Positions 25,164-33,988 of a stretch of 64,000 nt of DNA are shown in pieces. The stretch is taken from positions 1,302,001 through 1,366,000 of the forward strand of contig CP117875.1 in the NCBI GenBank assembly GCA_028736075.1. Reading direction: 5' to 3'. Within the stretch, counting starts at the first letter, position 1, and each line of letters starts with the position of its first letter. Under the pieces are notes generated by a model that searched no databases, was not told the origin of the DNA, and saw only the letters and a list, made by a program, of their open reading frames with translations. Both the position numbers and the translations under genes were made by a program. Source of the stretch: Chryseobacterium sp. KACC 21268 (GTDB taxonomy: Bacteria > Bacteroidota > Bacteroidia > Flavobacteriales > Weeksellaceae).

Positions 25164-27761
25164 TTACATAGGACCTTGTTGATCGTCACCACTTGCGTTG
25201 GAATTGATGTCCTTTTTACGCTTCGGCTGATCTACTTTTTCGCCTTGTTTGAATCTGTATGTCAGAGAAACCGTGAACTGTCTTGGTTGCCATTGCATAT
25301 ACGAATCTCTTGTGCTGTTGGCTGTGTAAGTCGTTGCCTGCATTGCTCTCGTGTTGAAAACATCCTGAATGTTGAACGCAATCGTTCCATTTCCGCTCCA
25401 GATGGTTTTGGAAGCACCAAAGTTGATGGCGTACATTTCTTTTCTATGTTGGAATTCCGTTTTCGTAGCGCCTCTGAAGAAACCTTGAACTTGGAAATTT
25501 AATGTTTTGTCAAGCTTAAAAGTACTTGTCAATCGGCTTCTTGTGGAAACGCCCGTACCATTGAAATTAGCTGTGGAAACAATTGGATTTAAATCTTGAT
25601 CCAATGTGTCGTACAAGGTACTTCCTTTGATATTATATCCGAAGACATCCACATTCCCCATAAATTTCAACCAGCTTGTAGCATCCCAATTGAAGTTAAG
25701 ATCCAAACCATAAGTTTCTTCTGATCCAAGATTGATAGGTCTTGTATGGAATTCAATTCTTTTTCCAATTTGTGTATCACCTTGTTCATCTAGGAATTCG
25801 TACTCAATAGCTTTATTATAAACCAACATTTTGGTGTCGTCTGTTTTACGCTTATAATATAAAGTCGGATTGATTGTGAATTTTTTCTTAGAAATACTGT
25901 ATCCAACTTCGAAAGAGTCAACATAAGCAGGATTTAGATCGATGTTTCCATCAAAGATATTCTGATTGTCGCTGTAGCTTGGATTTGGAATTAAGAAAAA
26001 TCCTCTTGGTCTGTCAATTCTTCTCGAGTAATTTACCAATAATTGATTGTCCTTCGCAAACTCATAGCTCAAGAAGATACTTGGGAAAAGATTGTTGTAG
26101 GTTTTCTTATCGTTTACAATTGGCTCTGTATAACCTTCAGATCCAGGAGTTAAAAGATTTTGATAATCGATTGTTACATTAGAAAGTTCATTTCTAAGTC
26201 CTAATTGGTAACCTATCTTTCCTGTTTTACTTTTAAATTGTAAGTAAAAAGCATTGAACACCTCTTTGTAGTTAGCATCGTAAGTGTACAAAGGTAATAA
26301 TGCCAAATTTGGATTTGCAGATGTGCTTTCCAAAACATTATTGTCATAGCTATTATCATTGGAATCCAAACGGTAACCAGCTTCTAATTTTGAGATTTCG
26401 CCAATTGGCAATTCGTAATCAAGTTTCGCAACGATGTTTTGATTTTTGGTTGTTTGATTGATAATATTTTCAAGAGTAGTTTCAGGATTGAAATTCTCAT
26501 ATTCCAGGATGTTCGTGTCATTGTTGGAACGGTTTTTTTGTAAACTTAATGACAATGATAAATTCTGTCCTTTGTCATCAAACTTATGATCCAAACCAAA
26601 ATCTCCCTGGAAAGCCAAGTTGTTGTTTTTACCAATGTTTCTTCTCAATGTATAAGTGCTTGGTGCATTTAGTAGAGAAAAATTATAATCGATATTTCCA
26701 ACGTTGTCACTTTCAAACGTTCTTACAGTTCCGGAAGCATTTACCGAAGTTTTGTCATTGATGTCATAAACAATCCCGGCAGTTGCGTTGTAGTTGCTGT
26801 TTTTGTTTGTGATTTCAGAATTTTGACGAGATTCTAATTCGTTCCCATCTATCTTTACGTTGTTGTAGATATTGGTATTTCTGTTGGTATTTTTAGATTC
26901 TCTGTAACCACCGCCACCGTTTAAAAACCAAGAAAAATTGCCTTTTCTCCAGCTTAAACTTGTGTTGAGGTTGGTCTGAGGAAGATATCCAAGCGTTCCG
27001 ATCACACTTCCGTTGAAACCTGTTTTTTTGTTTTTCTTAAGTATGATATTCAAAATACCAGCGGTTCCGCTCGCTTCAAATTTCGAAGAAGGATTTGTGA
27101 TCACTTCAATCTTTTCGATTTGATCTGCCGGAATACTTTGCAACGCATTCGCACCATCATCGATTCCGAGAAGGGCAGAAGGTTTTCCATTGATCAAAAA
27201 TCTCACATTGGAACTCCCTCTCATAGAAACTGTTCCGTCCGTATCCACAGAAACTGAAGGTACATTTTGCAAAACATCCTGCAAACTTCCACCTTTGCTC
27301 ACCAGATCCTGAGAAGGGTCGTAAGTTTTTTTATCGAGTTCTACTTTATAAGGTTTTGTAGAAGCTGCTGTAATGACAACACCTTGGATATCGGTTGTAT
27401 TCGTCAGGTTCGTTTTTCCCGCTGATACAATTACAAAAGGTGCAATTGGTCCCGCTTTTTCAACTCTTATTGTCTGCGTGAATTTTTTGTAATCTACAGC
27501 TTCGATTGTGACATCGTAGCTTCCCGGAGTCAAATCTAATTTATAGTTCCCATCTGCATCTGCCAGTGCGGCATCGCTCAATTGTGAATTTTGTTGGTTT
27601 TTGAAAGTTACAGACGCATATCCAATTGCGCCATTTGCATCTTTCACATTTCCAGAAACATTCACTTTTTGCTGAGCCATTACAAAGCTTGCGGCTCCTA
27701 TTGTCAAGGCAAGACCAAAAGCTCTCTTTTGAAATACACTTACAATTTCCGTTCTTTTCAT
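25164..27761 (-). CDS. TonB-dependent receptor / outer membrane beta-barrel protein
   Basis: An 865-residue outer-membrane protein; the start is placed at MKRTEIVSVFQKRAF, giving a signal peptide that ends near FVMAQQ. Domains in order: a carboxypeptidase-like regulatory beta-sandwich (VSGNVKDANGAIGYASVTF, about 20-105), a plug-like domain with VQGV-type, KGGSLQDVLQNVPSVSVD and IEKIEVITNPSSKFEASG motifs (about 130-240), then a long barrel rich in aromatic strands. The overall class is the OMP_b-brl_3 family. No SusD-like gene is adjacent, so a glycan-import pair is not indicated. The ligand is unknown. The C-terminal tail (KRKKDINSNASGDDQQGPM) is oddly polar for a barrel end. Confidence 0.9.
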   Translation of the reverse strand: MKRTEIVSVFQKRAFGLALTIGAASFVMAQQKVNVSGNVKDANGAIGYASVTFKNQQNSQLSDAALADADGNYKLDLTPGSYDVTIEAVDYKKFTQTIRVEKAGPIAPFVIVSAGKTNLTNTTDIQGVVITAASTKPYKVELDKKTYDPSQDLVSKGGSLQDVLQNVPSVSVDTDGTVSMRGSSNVRFLINGKPSALLGIDDGANALQSIPADQIEKIEVITNPSSKFEASGTAGILNIILKKNKKTGFNGSVIGTLGYLPQTNLNTSLSWRKGNFSWFLNGGGGYRESKNTNRNTNIYNNVKIDGNELESRQNSEITNKNSNYNATAGIVYDINDKTSVNASGTVRTFESDNVGNIDYNFSLLNAPSTYTLRRNIGKNNNLAFQGDFGLDHKFDDKGQNLSLSLSLQKNRSNNDTNILEYENFNPETTLENIINQTTKNQNIVAKLDYELPIGEISKLEAGYRLDSNDNSYDNNVLESTSANPNLALLPLYTYDANYKEVFNAFYLQFKSKTGKIGYQLGLRNELSNVTIDYQNLLTPGSEGYTEPIVNDKKTYNNLFPSIFLSYEFAKDNQLLVNYSRRIDRPRGFFLIPNPSYSDNQNIFDGNIDLNPAYVDSFEVGYSISKKKFTINPTLYYKRKTDDTKMLVYNKAIEYEFLDEQGDTQIGKRIEFHTRPINLGSEETYGLDLNFNWDATSWLKFMGNVDVFGYNIKGSTLYDTLDQDLNPIVSTANFNGTGVSTRSRLTSTFKLDKTLNFQVQGFFRGATKTEFQHRKEMYAINFGASKTIWSGNGTIAFNIQDVFNTRAMQATTYTANSTRDSYMQWQPRQFTVSLTYRFKQGEKVDQPKRKKDINSNASGDDQQGPM

Positions 27762-27791
27762 TCCTAGTTTATTTATGAGCACTTGCTCTAT

Positions 27792-28817
27792 TTATTTTAT
27801 ATTCTTTTTATTCAGCCAATCTTGGTAAGCTTTTGCGTTTATCGCATGTTCTGCAGCATTGTCCGTGAATTTATGATAACCAAATCTCGATGGATCCGCA
27901 CACATAAAGATGTAATTGTTGTTCTCTGCATCCAAAACCGCATTCAGAGAATTTTGGTCAACAATACAAATTGGACCTGGTGGAATGCCTTTATTCGCAT
28001 ACGTATTATAAGGCGAAGGTTCTTTTAGGTGTTTGTAATAGACACGTTTAATTTGTTGTGTAAAATTACTGGCTTTGTTCACAGCATAGATCACCGTAGG
28101 GTCACTTTGCAGTTTCATTCCTTTTTTATATCGATTCAGATATAGGCCAGCGATTGTTTTCTGCTCATCCGGTTTTCCACCTGATTCTTTGTAAACGATA
28201 GAGGCCAAAGCGTAGATTTGATCTCTTGTCAAGCCGGATTGTTTTTCTTTTGCAATTCTCTCCGCAGTCCAAAATGCTTTATATTCATTGTCGAATTTCT
28301 CAAAGAATTCCTTAGGCGTCACGGTCCAGAAGAAATCGTAGGTGTTATTGAAGAAATATTTTTTCAGATCTTCAGCATTTTTGTAACCTTTGCTGACAGC
28401 GATTTCATTCATTTGATCAGCAAATTTTGTGGAATCGATTTCTGTCTTTTTGGTCACTCGACCGATCATCTGATAAACATCATCGAAGTCTTTGATCCGG
28501 AAAGAATTCGGTGTTTGATTTCCTGCGAGGATCATATTGACGATTTCGCGGTTGTTCATTCCCGATTTCAGTTCGTAGCGTCCTGGTTTGTAATTTGCCC
28601 CAAGATTTTTGTCTTCTGCGATACTGGTGAAATGATCTTTATTTTTAATATAAGGAGAGATCGAATCCAAGATCTGCTGAGACTTCGCATTGTGCGGGAT
28701 CAAAACAAAGCCTTCTTTCTCCACATTATTTCCGACATATTTATTGTAAAATCTGATCCCGAAAAATCCCAGGATCGCGATGACAACAATAGATATTATA
28801 AGAATTATTTTTTTCAT
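27792..28817 (-). CDS. mltG: Endolytic murein transglycosylase MltG
   Basis: A 341-residue inner-membrane enzyme with one N-terminal helix (about 3-24) that cuts nascent glycan strands and helps set their length. The YceG signature is present: ALASIVYKESGG with the catalytic glutamate near 218, followed by QKTIAGLYLNRYKKGMKLQSDPTVIYA, and IPPGPICIV near the end. It lies 65 bp after dapF and 30 bp before the receptor gene on the same strand; dapF and mltG, both linked to peptidoglycan, plausibly form one transcript. Confidence 0.93.
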   Translation of the reverse strand: MKKIILIISIVVIAILGFFGIRFYNKYVGNNVEKEGFVLIPHNAKSQQILDSISPYIKNKDHFTSIAEDKNLGANYKPGRYELKSGMNNREIVNMILAGNQTPNSFRIKDFDDVYQMIGRVTKKTEIDSTKFADQMNEIAVSKGYKNAEDLKKYFFNNTYDFFWTVTPKEFFEKFDNEYKAFWTAERIAKEKQSGLTRDQIYALASIVYKESGGKPDEQKTIAGLYLNRYKKGMKLQSDPTVIYAVNKASNFTQQIKRVYYKHLKEPSPYNTYANKGIPPGPICIVDQNSLNAVLDAENNNYIFMCADPSRFGYHKFTDNAAEHAINAKAYQDWLNKKNIK

Positions 28818-28882
28818 AGTTTAATTTGTAAAAGAGATCTAGAACTTTAAATTTTTTAATTTTCTAATTATTGAATCTTTAA

Positions 28883-29659
28883 TTATAATGCAATATCTCC
28901 TTTAAAAACTTGATTTGCTGGCCCTTCCAACCAAATGTCACTGAAACCTTCGCCATTTTTCTCAGCATAAACTTTCAGTTGTCCACCCAAAACCTTGACT
29001 GCAACAGAGGTTTGATTGTTTTTATCCATAAAAGTTAAAGCCGCAGCCGTCACTCCGGTTCCACAACTGTAGGTCTCATCTTCCACGCCACGCTCGTAGG
29101 TTCTTACAAACAATTCCCTGTCAGAAACAGTTTCCACAAAGTTGACATTGATCCCTTCTTTCTTATAAGTTTCAGAATTTCGTATTTCGTTACCATTTTT
29201 GAAAACATTATAATTATTTAACATTTCCACGTACTTTACGTAATGTGGTGAACCAGTATTTAAAACAAAGTCATTTCCGTCTGTGCTAATGTTTTTCACA
29301 TCGATCATTTTCAATTTTACGATGCCGTTTTTGATTTCCGCTTTGTGTAGTCCATCGATCGCATCAAATGTCGTCTTGTCCTCGAAAATATCCAAGAAAT
29401 GGGCAAATGCCACGATGCAACGGCCACCATTTCCGCACATTGTACTCTCGTTCCCGTCGGAATTGTAATACACCATTTTGAAGTCCGATTTTTCATCGTT
29501 TTCAAGTAGGATCAGACCGTCGCCACCTATTCCGAAACGTCTGTCGCAGAGTTTTTCGATGAATTCGGTGCTTTTTGGGAATTCCAGATCGCGGTTGTCG
29601 ATCATTACAAAATCATTTCCTGTTCCTTGATATTTATAAAATTTGATTTGTTTGTTCAT
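28883..29659 (-). CDS. dapF: Diaminopimelate epimerase
   Basis: A 258-residue enzyme converting LL- to meso-diaminopimelate for lysine and peptidoglycan synthesis. The start MNKQIKFYKYQGTGNDFVMID is chosen because it opens directly with the conserved N-terminus; the longest frame adds 20 unrelated residues. The two catalytic cysteines are Cys75 in MCGNGGRC and Cys199 in YSCGTGVTAA. FGIGGDGLI is also conserved. It is the first gene of a likely dapF-mltG transcript. Confidence 0.95.
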   Translation of the reverse strand: MNKQIKFYKYQGTGNDFVMIDNRDLEFPKSTEFIEKLCDRRFGIGGDGLILLENDEKSDFKMVYYNSDGNESTMCGNGGRCIVAFAHFLDIFEDKTTFDAIDGLHKAEIKNGIVKLKMIDVKNISTDGNDFVLNTGSPHYVKYVEMLNNYNVFKNGNEIRNSETYKKEGINVNFVETVSDRELFVRTYERGVEDETYSCGTGVTAAALTFMDKNNQTSVAVKVLGGQLKVYAEKNGEGFSDIWLEGPANQVFKGDIAL

Positions 29660-29883
29660 AGTTCCTGTATTGGTAAATGCAACGCTTAAGTATATTTTGT
29701 TGAAACAATATTTCCACAAGCATTTTATTTATAATTCTGATTGTTAGTTGATTAATTTGATTTTCCATTACAAAAATCAAGCCTGTAAAAATACTTATTT
29801 TAAAGACAATCCAATCTTGATAAATGTTATTTAAATTTAATCTAAAATGCTCCTTCATTATAGAATTTCTCAATCTTGCTATG

Positions 29884-29915
29884 TTGAATTTTTTTAATTA
29901 TTATACCTATCTTTG
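29884..29915 (+). promoter_or_regulatory. Bacteroidota promoter of the sigma factor-lipA operon
   Basis: TTG (29884-29886), a 21-bp spacer and TATCTTTG (29908-29915) match the TTG-N19-21-TAnnTTTG consensus. Transcription would begin near 29920, a few bases before the ATG at 29928. This excludes the longer TTG-initiated reading frame at 29913. Confidence 0.7.
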
Positions 29916-29927
29916 TTCGTCGAAAAA

Positions 29928-30485
29928 ATGAAAGAAGATCAATTACTTACGCTCATTCTAAAAGCCCGAGACAAAGATCAAAAGGCTCAGACACAACTCA
30001 TTAATTCTTTTTGGGTGGATGTGTTCTCATTTGTGATGAACAAAGTGAAAGATGAAAATGATGCGGATGAGATCACGGTTTCGGTTTTTTCGAAAGTCTT
30101 GAACAAGTTAGATCTCTTCGATCCCAGCTTCCAGTTCAAAACCTGGATCTTGACAATCGCGCAAAATACGATCATCGATTTTTGGAGAAAAAGAAGCCGC
30201 GAAAACGAAGATCCAAATGCCAACCTTCAAGACGTTAAGAATGAATTTGCAAGATCTCCCGAGGAGTTATTGATCTCCGAAGAAGACCAGCAAAAGATCA
30301 TCAAGATCATAGAAACAATGGATGCTAAGAATCAAGACATTATCCGTCTAAGATTTTTCGAAGAGAAAAGCATCAAAGAAATAGCAGAAGAACTCAATCT
30401 TTCTGTGGCCAATACAAAAGTGAGAATAATGCGCGCCAAAAAGATCTTGGCCGAGTTATTAAAAGAAGACGAAACCGATTTTTAA
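29928..30485 (+). CDS. RNA polymerase sigma factor, sigma-70 family (ECF type)
   Basis: A 185-residue two-domain sigma factor. Region 2 includes [19 protein letters not shown] and [21 protein letters not shown]; region 4 includes [42 protein letters not shown] with the helix-turn-helix. No anti-sigma gene is adjacent. Instead lipA starts 13 bp after the stop, so the two are almost certainly co-transcribed. The start at 29928 follows from the promoter position. Regulatory target unknown. Confidence 0.9.
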   Translation: MKEDQLLTLILKARDKDQKAQTQLINSFWVDVFSFVMNKVKDENDADEITVSVFSKVLNKLDLFDPSFQFKTWILTIAQNTIIDFWRKRSRENEDPNANLQDVKNEFARSPEELLISEEDQQKIIKIIETMDAKNQDIIRLRFFEEKSIKEIAEELNLSVANTKVRIMRAKKILAELLKEDETDF

Positions 30486-30498
30486 ATTTAAGATCAAA

Positions 30499-31368
30499 AT
30501 GGAGGATTTAATTCAACAAGATACAGCCATTCAAAAACCAAAATGGATCCGCGTAAAATTGCCAACTGGCAAAAATTACCGCGAACTAAGACATTTGGTA
30601 GATAAATATAAGCTGAACACCATTTGCCAAAGTGGAAGCTGTCCAAATATGGGCGAATGTTGGGGCGAAGGAACCGCAACGTTTATGATCCTCGGAAACA
30701 TCTGCACCAGAAGTTGTGGATTTTGTGGTGTGAAAACTGGAAAACCCTTGGATGTGAATTGGGATGAGCCGGAAAAAGTAGCACGTTCTATCAAATTAAT
30801 GAAAATCAAACACGCAGTTTTGACTTCGGTTGACCGCGACGATTTGAAAGATATGGGTTCGATTCTTTGGGGTGAAACGGTGAATGCTGTTCGTAGGATT
30901 TCTCCGGGTACAACGATGGAAACGTTGATTCCAGATTTTCAAGGCATTACAAAACACCTTGACAGAATGGTAGAAGTAGCGCCAGAAGTGATTTCCCACA
31001 ATATGGAAACTGTAAAACGTTTAACCAGAGAAGTGAGAATTCAAGCGAAATACGAAAGAAGTCTTGAAGTTCTCAGATATTTGAAAGAAGCTGGACAAAA
31101 TCGTACAAAAACTGGCGTAATGCTAGGTCTTGGCGAAACAAGAGACGAGGTTTTCCAAACAATTGAGGATATCAGAAACGCCAATGTGGATGTGATCACG
31201 ATGGGTCAATATCTCCAACCAACCAAAAAACACCTTCCTGTGAAAAGTTTTATCACGCCGGAACAGTTTGATGAGTACGGCGATTTTGCAAGAAGCTTAG
31301 GTTTCCGTCACGTGGAAAGTTCACCTTTGGTGAGAAGTTCTTATCACGCTGAGAAGCATATTCACTAA
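30499..31368 (+). CDS. lipA: Lipoyl synthase
   Basis: A 289-residue radical-SAM enzyme inserting two sulfurs into protein-bound octanoyl groups. The auxiliary cluster cysteines are Cys43, Cys48 and Cys54 ([12 protein letters not shown]); the SAM cluster is Cys69, Cys73 and Cys76 (CTRSCGFC). The conserved C-terminal serine is in [14 protein letters not shown]. Its length is normal. Pairing with a sigma factor gene rather than lipB is notable. Confidence 0.97.
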   Translation: MEDLIQQDTAIQKPKWIRVKLPTGKNYRELRHLVDKYKLNTICQSGSCPNMGECWGEGTATFMILGNICTRSCGFCGVKTGKPLDVNWDEPEKVARSIKLMKIKHAVLTSVDRDDLKDMGSILWGETVNAVRRISPGTTMETLIPDFQGITKHLDRMVEVAPEVISHNMETVKRLTREVRIQAKYERSLEVLRYLKEAGQNRTKTGVMLGLGETRDEVFQTIEDIRNANVDVITMGQYLQPTKKHLPVKSFITPEQFDEYGDFARSLGFRHVESSPLVRSSYHAEKHIH

Positions 31369-31392
31369 GATTTCAATTTGATTCAAAATAAA

Positions 31393-31417
31393 AAAAGACT
31401 CCTATATGGAGTCTTTT
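31393..31417. terminator. Terminator between lipA and a small membrane protein gene, overlapping the latter's stop
   Basis: AAAAGACTCC (31393-31402) pairs with GGAGTCTTTT (31408-31417). The right arm and loop encode the last codons and stop of the minus-strand gene, so the hairpin serves both genes and lies partly in coding sequence. Confidence 0.85.
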
Positions 31418-31590
31418 ACTTTTTGTTCTACAGGTTGTATGTTTTCGGTTTTGTTCATATTCTCCACTTGTTGTGGGATGAACATCATATAAGCAAAATA
31501 TCCTAATAGGAATACAACTACCACAATGATAATGGCTATCATTGGGCCTTTGTTGGTTTCGCTGTCTGCTTTCGGAATGTCTGATCTCAT
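31402..31590 (-). CDS. Small single-pass membrane protein, uncharacterised
   Basis: A 62-residue protein with a charged N-terminus (MRSDIPKADSETNKGP), one strongly hydrophobic helix (about 17-37, IAIIIVVVVFLLGYFAYMMF) and a polar tail. It has no recognisable family. Support for it being real comes from the clean signal-anchor architecture, its own terminator hairpin and a TAGTTTTG sequence on the minus strand at 31622-31615 that could be a promoter core. It stands alone between lipA and the ammonium transporter gene. Confidence 0.65.
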   Translation of the reverse strand: MRSDIPKADSETNKGPMIAIIIVVVVFLLGYFAYMMFIPQQVENMNKTENIQPVEQKVKDSI

Positions 31591-31725
31591 AGTTTGGATT
31601 TTTTTAATCTATTGCAAAACTAGTGCCTGATTGTTATTTAAATAATTTTCAAATTATTAATTTGTCATCTGTAAAAATTACGAGGTGTAATTGGCTAAAT
31701 TATATGTTTTTTAAAATTAACCCTC

Positions 31726-31733
31726 TATATTTG
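31726..31733 (+). promoter_or_regulatory. Promoter core of the ammonium transporter gene within an inverted repeat
   Basis: TATATTTG matches TAnnTTTG. It is bracketed by AACCCT (31719-31724) and AGGGTT (31735-31740), which are reverse complements and could be an operator or a leader hairpin. No TTG lies at the ideal spacing. Confidence 0.5.
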
Positions 31734-31759
31734 CAGGGTTAAAAATTAAATTTATTAAA

Positions 31760-33103
31760 ATGAAAATAGAGAAACGCTGGATTATTTCTTTTGTTGTCAT
31801 AAGTATTATTGCAATTGCAGCACTTTTCTGGCCAGAACAGACGTCTTTGCCATTACCGGGAACTTTTCTGGGTGAAGACAGTATTGTAGGAGCCGATGTT
31901 GCTTGGATTTTAGCTTCCTCCGGTTTGGTTTTATTAATGACACCCGGACTTTCATTTTTCTATGGCGGAATGGTCGGGAAAAAGAATATGATCTCTACAA
32001 TGCTTCAAAGTTTTATTGCCTTGGGTGTGATCAGTATTTTGTGGGTTGTAGTTGGTTTCAGTTTGTCATTTGGAGAATCTATTGGAATCACGATCGATGG
32101 CGAACATTATGGTTTGATAGGAAATCCAACCACATATCTATTTTTCAACAATGTGGGTGTTTTGCCACACAGCAAGATGGCTTCTACTGTTCCTTTTATT
32201 CTGTTTGCTTTATTTCAAATGAAATTTGCCGTCATCACACCAGCTTTGATCACGGGTTCTTTTGCAGAACGCGTCAGATTTATTTCCTACTTGTTGTTTA
32301 TGGTTTTATTTAGTTTGATCATCTATACGCCGCTTTGTCATATGGTTTGGCATCCAGACGGTTTGTTGAACAAATATTTTGGAGTGAAGGATTTTGCGGG
32401 AGGAACAGTCGTTCATATGAGCGCAGGATTCGCTGCTTTGGCTGGCGCAATGATGATTGGCAAAAGAAAAAATCCACACCACGAACCTTCGAATATTCCA
32501 TTTGTCATCCTAGGAACTGGGATGCTTTGGTTTGGCTGGTTTGGTTTTAATGCTGGTTCTGCTTTGGCTGCGAATGCGACCGCTGCGATGGCTTTTGGAA
32601 CCACAACGATTGCGTCAGGAACGGCAATGTTATCCTGGATATTTTTCGATAGAGTCAATGGAAGAAAGGTTTCTGCTTTAGGTGCTTGTATTGGTGCTGT
32701 TGTAGGTTTGGTAGCTATTACGCCTGCCGCAGGTTTTGTGACGATTCCGCACGCGATTTTTATAGGTTTTGTTTCAGCGATTGTTTCAAATCTGATGTGC
32801 CACTGGAAACGTCTGAAAAAAGTAGACGATACTTTGGATGTATTTGCGTGTCACGGCGTTGGCGGAATTATGGGAATGATTCTAACAGCGATTCTGGCGC
32901 AAGGCGAGAACGCAAGTCTTCTCCACGGCGGCTTCGAAGTCTTTGCACATCATATGATGGCCTTGGTTTTGGTTTCCGCATTCACATTCTTAGGCTCATT
33001 GATTTTATATAAATTGACAGATATGATCATTCCATTGAGAGTTGCTGAGGACTCAGAGAATATTGGATTGGATTTATCTCAGCACGATGAAAGTTTTGCA
33101 TAA
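31760..33103 (+). CDS. amtB: Ammonium transporter (Amt family)
   Basis: A 447-residue inner-membrane channel for ammonium uptake. About eleven hydrophobic helices follow an N-terminal helix that may act as a signal. Family motifs include FFYGGMVGKKNM, the pore histidine region GGTVVHMSAGFAALAGA and the second histidine in DDTLDVFACHGVGGIMGM. The usual neighbour glnK (PII) is absent on both sides, so regulation may be by a distant PII or by transcription alone. Confidence 0.95.
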   Translation: MKIEKRWIISFVVISIIAIAALFWPEQTSLPLPGTFLGEDSIVGADVAWILASSGLVLLMTPGLSFFYGGMVGKKNMISTMLQSFIALGVISILWVVVGFSLSFGESIGITIDGEHYGLIGNPTTYLFFNNVGVLPHSKMASTVPFILFALFQMKFAVITPALITGSFAERVRFISYLLFMVLFSLIIYTPLCHMVWHPDGLLNKYFGVKDFAGGTVVHMSAGFAALAGAMMIGKRKNPHHEPSNIPFVILGTGMLWFGWFGFNAGSALAANATAAMAFGTTTIASGTAMLSWIFFDRVNGRKVSALGACIGAVVGLVAITPAAGFVTIPHAIFIGFVSAIVSNLMCHWKRLKKVDDTLDVFACHGVGGIMGMILTAILAQGENASLLHGGFEVFAHHMMALVLVSAFTFLGSLILYKLTDMIIPLRVAEDSENIGLDLSQHDESFA

Positions 33104-33142
33104 TAATGCAGCGATGCATATTTGATTTTGATATGAAGAAAG

Positions 33143-33172
33143 CCTCACTAATAATGTTAGTGAGGTTTTTGT
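33143..33172 (+). terminator. Terminator of the ammonium transporter gene
   Basis: CCTCACTAA (33143-33151) pairs with TTAGTGAGG (33157-33165), followed by TTTTTG. The T-run also supplies the TTG element of the next promoter. Confidence 0.88.
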
Positions 33173-33201
33173 TTTATTTAGAGTAAATGTTTTTAAATTT
33201 G
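33169..33201 (+). promoter_or_regulatory. Promoter of the TPR lipoprotein gene, overlapping the upstream terminator
   Basis: TTG (33169-33171), a 22-bp spacer and TAAATTTG (33194-33201) fit the Bacteroidota consensus. The start codon is 19 bp downstream of the core. Confidence 0.55.
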
Positions 33202-33220
33202 TTATTATTAATAAAAACTA

Positions 33221-33874
33221 ATGAAAACCAGAATTTTAGTATTAAGTTTTATCATCCTTTTCTTTAACTGCAAATCGCAAGATTGTCCACAAGGTATCAA
33301 TGTTTTACCAATGTATGGAAATGCGAAAAAATGTAAGGAACAACTCGAAAGTGACAAGGAATTTCTTGCAGAGATGGACAAAAAATTTGATAACAGAAAA
33401 GATGCTGCAAAGAGTCTGATAAAATCTGGATGGGATTATTTTTACAAAAATGATTATAATACTTCGATGAAACGCTTCAATCAAGCTTGGTTGATAAATA
33501 AGGAGATTTACGAGATTTATTGGGGTTTTGGTAATTTGGTGGCCGTTCAGGGAAATCCTGAGAATGCTCTAAAATACTTTGATTTGGCAAAAAAATACAA
33601 TCCACAAAATTCAGATTTTTACAGTTCGACTGCGATCGCATATGCTCAAATTTATTTAAAAAACAACAATAGTGAATTACTAAGAAAGGCCATAAAAGAT
33701 TTGGAAACAGGATTGAAAATTGATCCAAAAAATGCAAAGCTTTACTCACTATTATCAACGTCTTACTTTTATTTGAACGATATGAAGAACGCGAAAGCTT
33801 ATTTTAAGAAAGCAGACGAAATTGATAGTTCAGTAATTAATCAAGAATATAGAAAAATAATCAATTCCAAATAA
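33221..33874 (+). CDS. Tetratricopeptide repeat protein, probable lipoprotein
   Basis: A 217-residue exported protein. The N-terminus MKTRILVLSFIILFFNCKSQ is a signal sequence ending in a cysteine, probably lipidated although the lipobox (FFNC) is not ideal. From about residue 60 onward there are three to four TPR-like helix pairs (for example NPENALKYFDLAKKYNPQN and DMKNAKAYFKKADEIDSS). TPR units mediate protein-protein contacts; the partner is unknown. It is monocistronic. Confidence 0.8.
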   Translation: MKTRILVLSFIILFFNCKSQDCPQGINVLPMYGNAKKCKEQLESDKEFLAEMDKKFDNRKDAAKSLIKSGWDYFYKNDYNTSMKRFNQAWLINKEIYEIYWGFGNLVAVQGNPENALKYFDLAKKYNPQNSDFYSSTAIAYAQIYLKNNNSELLRKAIKDLETGLKIDPKNAKLYSLLSTSYFYLNDMKNAKAYFKKADEIDSSVINQEYRKIINSK

Positions 33875-33988
33875 TAATTGGCATCTATTAAATATAAAGT
33901 ATTTCTAATAATTCCCAAACTTTCTCCCCAAAAGACACCCAAAATCCGCCGAAAAATCTCTAAATTCGTGTCTTAAATTTTTTATGAG

